Shown piece after piece: positions 9,957 through 20,300 of a stretch of DNA of 64,000 nt. A program made the translations under genes and the position numbers. The notes beneath the pieces were generated by a model. It had not been told where the DNA came from. It did not search any database and worked only from the letters and a program-made list of their open reading frames with translations. The stretch comes from Tritrichomonas musculus (Eukaryota > Parabasalia > Tritrichomonadida > Tritrichomonadidae). The DNA is taken from the NCBI GenBank assembly GCA_039105265.1, contig JAPFFF010000003.1, positions 8,060,001 through 8,124,000 on the forward strand, in the 5' to 3' direction. Position 1 is the stretch's first letter, and each line of letters begins with the position of its first letter.

Positions 9957-11630
9957 ATGTCGCAACTTTTCTACATTCCTTCTTTGATAACCCATTCTCG
10001 TGAAGACGGAACTAAAGATATTTTTACATGCCTCGAGAAAATAGGGCAAGGAGGATCTGCGGTCATTTATAAAGTCAAGCATCAGAATTCAAATAAAGAT
10101 TATGCTATGAAAATCATATCCAAGCAGTTTATCATAAGTATGAGAGATAAATCAACTTTAGCAAATTTGAAAAACGAGATTCAAATTCACAAAATCCTTA
10201 ATCATCCAAATATCGTCAAATCCAAATTAACTTTTTCAGATGAATTTAACTATTACATTGTATTAGAGTATTGTCCAGGTAAAAATATACGTGAATACCT
10301 TACAAGTAGCCATCATGGACATTTAAGTGAACCCGAAACCAGAAAAATATTAAAAGATATATTAAGCGGCCTCATTTACATCCATAATCATAACATAATC
10401 CACTACGATCTCAAATTAGAGAATTTTCTCATTGGATCAGATGGAAAAGTTAAAATAGCGGATTTTGGATTATCAAATTTTCTAAAAAAAGATAAGAAAA
10501 AGAGTTATTACGTTTGTGGAACACCAAATTACATAAGTCCTGAAATTCTACTGAAAAAAGATTACGGAAACAGCTTTTCTTCTGATATTTGGTCAATAGG
10601 TATTTCAGCATTTTTCATGTTAACAGGAAAACCTCCTTTTTCAGCAGCAAACAAAGATATCATTTACAATAACATTAAAAATTGTAATTTTCATTTCCCT
10701 TCAGAATTATCTATTTCATTTGAAGCCAAAGATTTCGTTAAATCCATTCTGATATTTGATCCAGCAAAAAGGCCATCAGCATCTGATCTTCTCAAGCATT
10801 CATTCATGAGAAAAACAGATTCTGATCAAATTCAATTATATATTAATCCCATACACAAAGTTCGACAACAACCAAAAAGCACTCAATTTAATATCAACCA
10901 AAATAAACAAAATATGCATGAAAGAAAAATCACAATAAACACCAATTCGCAAAATTCAGATTTGAATAAAATTGAAAGCCCTCACAAAAAGTCAATTTTG
11001 AATACACTAAAAAATAAAAAAAATTTTTGTGATCAGCAAAAGAATTTCTTAATTCCAAACAATTTTGTTGTCAAGCATTCTTTCCTTAGAGACGACATGG
11101 TCTATTTATTGGCCAATGGAACGGTTGGAATTTGTTTCAACGATAAATCTCGCATTGTTTTAGATCCAAACGAGGAATTTGTTCAATATTACAAAAATCA
11201 ATATTCACAACTCGGATTTATTAATTTAAGTGAAATGGCGAACGTTAAAAGATCAATTGATGAAAAAATATCATTGGTGAAAAAATTCGCCATAGCATTC
11301 AAAAAGTCGACCAATTTATTTTTTGATAAAAAAAGAAAAGACACGATTCCATCGATTCCTCTTTATCATGTTTCATCGTTCATTAAGAAAAATGGTTCTG
11401 TTCTTTACAAATTTAGCAATAAAAACGTCCAGGTCGATTTTGATGATGGGAAGAAATTGATTTTGTTTTCTAATGCTAAAAAGATGTGCTTGTCTAGCAA
11501 TTTAAAAGAGAAATGTGTCTTGTACAACCAAAGTGACGTTTCTAGAATGAGTGCTAAATCCGATGAATTTGTGAAATATAAAAAAACTAAAGAAATGCTA
11601 AACGAATTAGCTAGAAGCTTTTTAGCTTAG
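9957..11630 (+). CDS. PLK: Polo-like protein kinase
   Basis: 557 residues. The kinase domain spans about 22-285: glycine loop IGQGGSAVIYKV, Lys52 in YAMKII, catalytic loop HYDLKLENF (His149), DFG at 169-171, activation segment CGTPNYISPEIL and DIWSIGISAFFML. After a linker the C-terminal third has two polo-box-like units: PB1 about 368-414 (YLLANGTVGICFNDKSRIVL) and PB2 about 468-512 (SNKNVQVDFDDGKKLILF). This architecture identifies a Polo-family kinase, which in other eukaryotes acts in mitosis and at centrosomes or basal bodies. The oddity is HYD instead of HRD: the catalytic Asp is kept but the Arg that contacts a phosphorylated activation loop is Tyr. A possible initiator TCATAG lies 20 bp upstream of the ATG. 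It appears intact. Confidence 0.85.
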   Translation: MSQLFYIPSLITHSREDGTKDIFTCLEKIGQGGSAVIYKVKHQNSNKDYAMKIISKQFIISMRDKSTLANLKNEIQIHKILNHPNIVKSKLTFSDEFNYYIVLEYCPGKNIREYLTSSHHGHLSEPETRKILKDILSGLIYIHNHNIIHYDLKLENFLIGSDGKVKIADFGLSNFLKKDKKKSYYVCGTPNYISPEILLKKDYGNSFSSDIWSIGISAFFMLTGKPPFSAANKDIIYNNIKNCNFHFPSELSISFEAKDFVKSILIFDPAKRPSASDLLKHSFMRKTDSDQIQLYINPIHKVRQQPKSTQFNINQNKQNMHERKITINTNSQNSDLNKIESPHKKSILNTLKNKKNFCDQQKNFLIPNNFVVKHSFLRDDMVYLLANGTVGICFNDKSRIVLDPNEEFVQYYKNQYSQLGFINLSEMANVKRSIDEKISLVKKFAIAFKKSTNLFFDKKRKDTIPSIPLYHVSSFIKKNGSVLYKFSNKNVQVDFDDGKKLILFSNAKKMCLSSNLKEKCVLYNQSDVSRMSAKSDEFVKYKKTKEMLNELARSFLA

Positions 11631-12229
11631 ATTTGTTTTTGTATTGTTCTGTTTTTTTAAATAAATATATAAAGGTTATTTTAAATGTTTTTTTTTTTTT
11701 TTTTAAGAGTAACAACAGCAAGTAACGAACAATCAATGTGTACTGAAAAAGTGGAAACTGGCAAGGCAACTTTTGATATAATAACTTTTTCGTTGAACAA
11801 CTTAAATTGTATATAATTAATTGTCTCATAATATTCGTTCTTCAGATTTTTTTTATTTTAAAGAGCATAGAAAAAGGTAACTTTTTGATGACATAATTAT
11901 TCATTGGTAAATTCAATGTAAATTATTCAAAAAGTAAAAAAAGATAATGACAATTATCAATCTAAAACTTAAATAGTGAAATCTATGTAGAAAGAATCAC
12001 AGTTTAATTTATATATCCCCGAAATTTAACTGGTAAATCCACCTGCAGTAGGAAATCACAAGTTAAATCTCCAAAATATGGATTGAGAACATCATTGCAA
12101 AGAAAGTTCAAAACCTATGTCCTCTAGTCAGTGAATAAAAAGGCCCAATAACATCATATAAAAACACTATCGTTATAAAGATTAAAGCATAATTTTGATT
12201 ATAATCATTTAGACTTCAACTTCTCGCTT
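11631..12229. other. AT-rich intergenic DNA
   Basis: No supported gene. A poly-T run lies near 11686-11704. Sequence around 12000-12200 is less A/T-biased and may be further decayed ankyrin-gene DNA, but I could not read repeats in it. Confidence 0.35.
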
Positions 12230-13760
12230 TAGGATTTTGCTTTGATCGGCACTTTAGACAGAAGGTCAACAATTTCTAGATGCTTTTTTTCTCTTGCATA
12301 GTCAATGGCAGTAAAGTGATTAATTTCTTTCAAAATTCGACAAATCATTCAAATTTTCAATATCATGAAAAAAAGTTAGATTTGAATATCATTAATGCTT
12401 TTGTTTTAAAATGGATCTCATGTAGATATCAATGCCTTCTTGCCTTATTAATAGTTCAACAATTTCTTTATGGCCTTTTATTGCAGCCCAAATCAACGCC
12501 GTACAATTAAATGTTCTAGTTAAATTCCATAAATCATTCAATTTTTCAATCATATAAAAAAAGTTAAATTTGAATTTTATGAATGTTTTTGATTTAAAAT
12601 GTCTTGAATGTTATTATCAATGCCTTCTTGCCTTATTAATAGTTCAACAATTTCTTTATGGCCTTCTAACGCAGCACAAATCAACGCCGTACAATTAAAT
12701 GTTCAAGTTGAATCCCATAAATCATTCAATTTTTCAATATCATGAAAAAAGTTAGATTTGAAATAGGGGGGTCAACCGCCGAAAATGTGTCAAAAAATAT
12801 ATTTTTTAAAGATAATGATAAATAAATGATGGAAATATATTCCTTACTTTATATAGTTTATTTTAAAATATTTATTATTAAATTTCATCTATAGGTCCAC
12901 AAAAGGCAACAACTTTTCGAAAATTAAAAAAAAATTAACCATAATTCACCATTTTATAAAAAAGTGGCTTTTATGATTATTTGGATCAAATTGATTAATA
13001 TTTTAAGTTTTATTCAAAAAGGTTATTATGAAAATATTTATTTGCTTAGGTTATCAATTTAAAATTAATTTTTGAATCACAATTATTTAAATATCAAAAT
13101 AATATAATCATTGATATATATTTCAATCTATCATAAAATTGATTTTTAATAGATTTTCTCTCTTATTTTTTAATATTTTTATTACATTTGCATCAATTTC
13201 ATATAATCATTTAGAATATAACTATCATATAACATTTTGTGTAATTAAAGAGAAGAATTATAAAATTATCACATTTAAACTCGTTTTATAATCATTTCAA
13301 TGGCAGAACAAAGTCTTTTATTAATTATCTTAATGATTTTACTGAAAATTTTTAAGAAATAACTCAATTTTCAAATCACAAGTCATTACAACTTTAATGC
13401 TTTGCCTTTTTTGGCCCTATAGATAAAATTAGGAAAAAAGAATTTTAATAAATAGTATATTCAATGAACTATATAGTTCTATAATTATTATACAAAAATT
13501 CTCAGATTTTAAGTTTGCTTTAAAATTTTGACTAAAATTTTATGGTTGACCCCCCTATGATTTGAATTTTATAAATTTTTTTTGATTTAAAATGCATTGA
13601 ATGTTGATATCAATGCCTTCTTGTCTTATTAATAGTTCAACAATTTCTTTATGGCCATTTTCTGCAGCACAAACCAAAGCTGTATTATTAAACGTTTCAT
13701 GTTGAATTTCATAAATAATTCAATTTTTCAATATCATTCAAAAAGTTAGATTTGATTTTT
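12230..13760 (-). pseudogene. Ankyrin-repeat gene relic interrupted by an insertion
   Basis: Read on the minus strand, several blocks give ankyrin repeats: NNTALVCAAENGHKEIVELL at about 13710-13610, near-identical blocks (TALIWAAIKGHKEIVELL) near 12660-12600 and 12490-12440, and a last one HFTAIDYAREKKHLEIVDLL near 12325-12250. Each ankyrin unit is followed by the same 30-40-residue spacer (INIQ, ILNQK, a Lys/Phe-rich stretch), a layout seen in trichomonad ankyrin proteins. Frames change between blocks and stops occur, so no continuous protein can be made. A 796-bp element splits the array between 12762 and 13559. The gene was dead or was killed by that insertion plus later indels. Confidence 0.7.
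12755..13566. mobile_element. 796-bp non-autonomous DNA element with 8-bp target duplication
   Basis: The element proper is 12763-13558. Perfect 15-bp terminal inverted repeats (ATAGGGGGGTCAACC at 12763-12777, its complement at 13544-13558) are flanked by GATTTGAA on both sides (12755-12762 and 13559-13566). Removing the element and one GATTTGAA restores the spacer found in the other ankyrin units of the same gene (gttaaatttgaattttat near 12565), which independently confirms the insertion point. Imperfect subterminal inverted repeats lie at 12881-12910 and 13401-13430 (CTATAGG...AAAAGGCAA). There is no open frame of note inside. An 8-bp duplication suggests mobilisation by a hAT-like or similar transposase. 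Confidence 0.8.
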
Positions 13761-14300
13761 ATACTGTTGATTTAACAATAAAAACATCATCTTAATTTTG
13801 ATTAAAAATGTGTTTAAATATTTAGCTAAATAGTTTTTTTACATGATTGTTCATCATTTACATAATTAAAAAAAAAAAAAAAAAATAATACTATTTTGAA
13901 TTAGATATTCAATTTGAGAAATTTGATATCCTCGGACTTTTGAACAGAAAAGAACATAAAACCCAGCAACTTTGGCGTATGAATTTTCAGAATGCCTTAT
14001 TGATATTATTCCAATTGAGTGAAGAATATCATATGATTTTTTAAAACTTTGTTTGTTATATATGAAATGTCACTTTTCATCTTAAAGGTTGAGTCTTTTC
14101 AGAACTATGATGTTCTGAAATATGTATAATTAGGTTTTGAGTCAATTATCTATCTCGAGAATTGGAAATCAACAAGATTAAATTGAAACACTTTCACAGA
14201 TTACAAATTTCATAACCAATACTCATTTTACATTCAAAAAGATGTTGTTGGTTGGTAAAAAAAAATCGATTGCTTAACTTTTTTATTAATAATAAATATT
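13761..14300. other. AT-rich intergenic DNA
   Basis: No supported gene. Holds a poly-A run near 13869-13885. Forms the 3' flank of the large GTPase gene on the minus strand. Confidence 0.4.
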
Positions 14301-17300
14301 CTATGAAAGGCTTTCTGTGTCATCAAATTTAATTAAAGTAACAATTTCTTTTGCTACAGAATCAATTTGCTCACCAGAAAGATCAATAATGTGATCAGCA
14401 CCTTTATCTCTTATGATTTTGAGAATTCTTTCTCTTTGATCTGGCCTTAAACCGGATAGAAAATCTTTCTCAATTGTATTATTTACCTTATCAAATAAAT
14501 TTACTTCATAATTTCTATTATCAACAATTATTCTACAATACTTATTTGTTTTTAAATTTACAACTGCCCAAAGACCAGTAGCAACCAAATCGGCTTCTGC
14601 TTTTTCAACAACTCTATCGAAAAGAAAGTGTATTATTTTGGATATGATGCCATGCTCCCTATAAAAAGTGAAATCTTTGAATGTCAATAAATAATTGAAT
14701 ATCTCGTTAATATCATATTTAATATCTGCTTTTAGATATGAAGGGACTTCTATATCTGTTTTCTTCAAGAAGTTGTTGCAATTTTGCATATGATTTTTTA
14801 TATTATTAATCAATATATGTTCATATGATTCAATTTTTTTAAATGTATGTTCAACTTTCCAAAATATATCATCTGCAGTTTCTTGTGCGCTGCTTTTAAC
14901 ATATCTTGAAATTTCCATTAGTGTATATAGCGTTTTCTCTTTTTCATTTTTGGCAGTTAAAACATTGTTTTTAAATTCATTATAATTATCAACTTGCCTT
15001 TTTAGGTTTCTTTTTTTTGTGTCGAAATAATTTTTTTCCATATTTAGGTATTGAAAATAGTATTTCATCTCAATATTATTCTGTTCACATATTCTTTTTA
15101 AATGAAGTTCAACATTTTTATTGAAATAATTATTTAATGAAGATTCGTCATATTTCATAAAGCTCAATTTTTCTTGAATGTATTGATTAATATCATTATT
15201 AATTATGTCACATTTGTATTCTAAAATTCTCTGAGTTGTATTTTCAACTCTGAAAATTTTGTTAATCATATTGATATTTTCAAAAGGTGAATTTGTGACA
15301 GTTCTTACATTTTCAACAAATATTTCTGGACTACAATAAACAATTTGATCTTGTCTAATATTTGGATTTAAAAATGAAAAGAAAATTTGATCAAGGAAAT
15401 ATTTGTTGAATTTTGGCTCATGACATTGTTTCGCATGATCATATGGTCCGCCTGGTGCAAATACTGGATACAACGATTCATTACTGAAATATTTTGCAAC
15501 ATCACTCTCTTTTTCAAATAAATTTGCATAATATTCAACGTCTTCTTTTACTGCTTTTGGAGGAAAATCTTTAATTCTTACTATTATTTTGTCATGGAAA
15601 GGATCTTCACTTTTTCCTTTTTCATTTAAAATAATGAATGATTTGCAAATTGATAGAAAATTACTTACTGAATCATCTGGCTCTGGTGATACAAATGAAA
15701 CAATTTTTGATGAAAAAACCAAAAGAGGAATTAATAAAGGTGCAATTGATACTTGACCTGATTGACCATAAATTCCTTCAGTATCAATAAAGAAAACATC
15801 TGTATCTGGGTTTTTATATTCAGGAGGTTCTAAATGAATTCGTGTATAAATATCTTTAATTGTTCCTCCATATGCAATCGTTGCTCCTTCTGTTTCACTT
15901 TGGAGTAATTCTCCAATTTCATGTTTAACACCTGTCAAAATTTCTGCTAATTTCGATTTTCCATATTGAGATCTTCCAATGAAAATAATAATAATGAATT
16001 CATCATGAACATTATATTTTTTAATATATTCCAGAACTTTATCTTCTTGAAATTCATATTTGATTTCTTTTTTGTTTTCTATTTTCAAATAGAAAACTTC
16101 TGGCTTATTTGTTTCGTCCTCAGTTTTTGGCTTATATATAGCTTTTTCTTTTGCTTTTCTTTTTGGTTGATCAACCATTTTAGATCGATTGCTTATAATT
16201 GATCTATTATCTTCTTTTTGTTGAACAACTTTTTTTGAATGACCGACTAATTTTGATTTATTAACTGTTTTTGATTGAAATATTTCTTCTGGTCGATGAT
16301 ATCCCTTTGATTGATTATCCTCTCTTGGCTGATTAACTTCTTTTGGTTGTTTAATTGTTTTTGGTTGATTAATTTCTTTTGTTTGTTTAACTTTTGGAAG
16401 TAGATTATCTTCCCTTACCTGATTAACTCCTTTTGATTGATTAATTTCTTTTGGTTGATTGACTTCCTTTAATTTATTAACTTCTTTTGATTGATTAACT
16501 TCTTTTGATTCATCAATTGATTCTGATTTATCAACTGATTTTGATTTTTTATTTGATTTTGATCTTTTAACTATTATTGATCTTTTAGCTATTTTTAGTT
16601 TTTTAACTGTTTTTGATTTCTTAACTTCTTTTGATTGATTAACTTCTTTGGGCTGATTTTCTTCTCTTGATTGATTAACTTCTTTTGATTGATTAATTTC
16701 TTTTAATTGATAAACTTCTTTTGATTGATTATCTTCTTTTGATTGATTAATTTCTTTTAATTGATTAACTTCTTTTGATTGATTATCTTCTTTTGATTGA
16801 TTATCTTCTTTTGATTGATTAACTTCTTTTGATTGATTATCTTCTTTTGATTGATTATCTTCTTTTAATTGATAAACTTCTTTTGATTGATTATCTTCTT
16901 TTGATTGATTAACTTCTTTTAATTGATTATCTTCTCTTAATTGATTAATTTCTTTTAATTGATTAACTTCTTTTAATTGATAAACTTCTTTTGATTGATT
17001 AACTTCTTTTGATTGATTATCTTCTTTTGATTGATTATCTTCTTTTGATTGATTATCTTCTTTTGATTGATTATCTTCTTTTGATTGATTATCTTCTTTT
17101 GATTGATTATCTTCTTTTGATTGATTATCTTCTTTTAATTGATTAACTTCTTTGGGCTGATTTTCTTCTTTTGATTGATTAATTTCTTTTGATTGATTAT
17201 CTTCTTTTGATTGATTATCTTCTTTTGATTGATTATCTTCTTTTGATTGATTATCTTCTTTTGATTGATTAACTTCTTTTGATTGATTAATTTCTTTTGA

Positions 17301-20300
17301 TTGATTAACTTCTTTGGGCTGATTTTCTTCTTTTGATTGATTAATTTCTTTTGATTGATTATCTTCTTTTGATTGATTATCTTCTTTTGATTGATTAACT
17401 TCTTTTAATTGATTATCTTCTTTTGATTGATTAACTTCTTTTAATTGATTATCTTCTTTTGATTGATTAACTTCTTTTGATTGATTAGCTTCTTTTGATT
17501 GATTAGCTTCTTTTGATTGATTAATTTCTTTTGATTGATTAACTTCTTTTGAGATATCAATTGAATTGAATTTATTAATTGATTTTGATTTTTTAGCTGA
17601 TTCCGATTTATTAATTGATTTTGATTTTTTAGCTGATTCCAATTTATTAATTGATTTTGATTTTTTAGATGATTTTGATTTTTTAGATGATTTTGATTTA
17701 TTGACTTTTTTTGATTGGTTAACTTCTTTGGGCTGATTATCTTCTTTTAGTTGATTAATTTCTTTCGATTGATTATCTTCTTTTGATTGAATAACTTCTT
17801 TTGATTGAATAACTTCTTTTGATTGATTAACTTCTTTTAGTTGATTATCTTCTTTTGATTGAATAACTTCTTTTGATTGGTTAACTTCTTTGGGCTGATT
17901 GTCTTCTTTTAGTTGATTAACTTCTTTTGATTGATTATCTTCTTTTGATTGGTTAACTTCTTTGGGCTGATTGTCTTCTTTTAGTTGATTAATTTCTTTC
18001 GATTGATTATCTTCTTTTGATTGAATGACTTCTTTTGATTGATTATCTTCTTTTAGTTGATTATCTTCTTTTGATTGATTATCTTCTTTTAGTTGATTAT
18101 CTTCTTTTGATTGAATGACTTCTTTTAGTTGATTAATTTCTTTCGATTGATTATCTTCTTTTGATTGAATGACTTCTTTTGATTGATTAGCTTCTTTTGA
18201 TTGATCATCTTCTTTTAATTGAATGACTTCTTTTGATTGATCATCTTCTGTTGGTTGATTATCTTCTTTTGATTGATTAACTTCTTTGGGCTGATTATCT
18301 TCTTTTGATTGATTATCTTCTTTTGATTGATTATCTTCTTTTGATTGATTATCTTCTTTTGATTGATTATCTTCTTTTGATTGATTATCTTCTTTTGATT
18401 GATTATCTTCTTTTGATTGATTATCTTCTTTTGATTGATTATCTTCTTTTGATTGATTATCTTCTTTTGATTGATTATCTTCTTTTGATTGATTATCTTC
18501 TTTTGATTGATTATCTTCTTTTAATTGATTAACTTCTTTTAATTGAATGACTTCTTTTGATTGATCATCTTCTTTTGGTTGATTATCTTCTTTTAATTGA
18601 TTATCTTCTTTTGGTTGATTATCTTCTTTTGATTGATTATCTTCTTTTAATTGATTAACTTCTTGTGGTTGATTATCTTCTTTTAATTGATTAACTTCTT
18701 GTGGTTGATTATCTTCTTTTGATTGATTATCTTCTTTTGATTGATTATCTTCTTTTGGTTGATTATCTTCTTTTGATTGATTATCTTCTTTTAATTGATT
18801 AACTTCTTGTGGTTGATTATCTTCTTTTAATTGATTAACTTCTTGTGGTTGATTATCTTCTTTTGGTTGATTATCTTCTTTTAATTGATTAACTTCTTGT
18901 GGTTGATTATCTTCTTTTGATTGATTATCTTCTTTTGATTGATTATCTTCTTTTAATTGATTATCTTCTTTTAATTGATTATCTTCTTGTGGTTGATATT
19001 CTTCTTTTGATTGATTAACTTCTTTTGATTTATTTTTTTCTTGTGATTGACTAATTTCTTTTGAATGATAATTTTCTTCTGGCTTGCTATCTTGTCTTGC
19101 TTTTTTAACAGTTTGAAAGAAAATATCATCATTTAAATATTTGTTCACCTTGAGCAATTTTGGTACGCTAGAACTTCTTTTTTTCTTTTTAAAATTTGGA
19201 TTTATTAAAATCCTATTATTTACAAAGTCACATAAAAACATCTTATTATCATCATTTTTGCTTTTAATTGCTTTTTTATTTGAACATTGGTAATTCTGAC
19301 CTTTTAAATAATTTGTGCTTACATCTAATTGATCTAAATTAAAACTATTTATCAAATCAATTTCAATATCATTTTTAATAAATTCTATAAACTTTTCGTC
19401 ATATTTTCTTGGTGCAACAATAATATCACAGTATTTATTTTCATCTTTATCAATGACAACAAATAATCCAGGTGCTATTTTCTTATTAATCTTTTCTGAA
19501 TCATTATTGAATAATTTTGAGAACAAAGATTTGTGATGAAAAGAGCAATTATTAAGGCGAATTAATGCTTTAAAAATTGTTTTAATATCTGTACTGATTT
19601 GGTGCTGTAAATATAAAATTGGTATATTTGTTTCTTTATAAGTTTTGTCAATATCTGCTTTATTGATTTTAATTAAAGTTTTAACATGTTTTCTCCTACT
19701 TTTTTTAAATAAAAAAAAACCTGAATTGTTTACAATTTCATTGGCAATATTAATTGCTCGATCTGTAACCATAATTGATAAAAAACGAATTGAAGTTATT
19801 ATTTCGTCCATTTTGCTTTTGGCATTTTTAATCAAGGATTTGAGTTCTTGATATTTTTGAATTTTAATTTTTAAATCATTTTTCTTTTCATCAAATATTT
19901 TTTTTTCCAAATTATAGTATTCGTAAAAATATACATCTTCAATGTTATGCTTTGCACATATATCTTTTATTTCACTTTCAATATTTTCAAGAAAGAATTG
20001 ATTAAAAGAATAATCGTTATATTCCATTTTTCTAAGTTTTTCTTGAATAAATAAGTCAATTTTTTCATTAATTTCGTAGCATCTATTATATAAAATTCTT
20101 TCAGATGTGCTTTTTTCTTTGAATAACTTCATTATAACTTGGTATTCATCTTTTTGAAGATTTAAATTGTGAATATCTTTAATTAATTTTTCAGGACTTG
20201 AATATATAATTTGATTATTATTTTCTTCTTGATTTATAAATGAATCAAATATTTTATCTAAAAAATACTTTGTATATTTTTTATCATGAGATTGATTTTG

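Noticed and set aside
11611-11829. 72-codon minus-strand frame after the Polo-like kinase
   Set aside because: Driven by a poly-A/T tract (run of Lys) and overlaps the kinase 3' end.
18305-18532. Plus-strand open frame of repeated LLLIDY
   Set aside because: It is the antisense shadow of the pure repeat block; no start context or non-repetitive sequence.
16150-19080. Regular short repeats resembling a CRISPR or satellite array
   Set aside because: The unit is 18 nt without spacers, stays in frame throughout and encodes hexapeptides of the giant GTPase; this is a coding minisatellite in a eukaryote.
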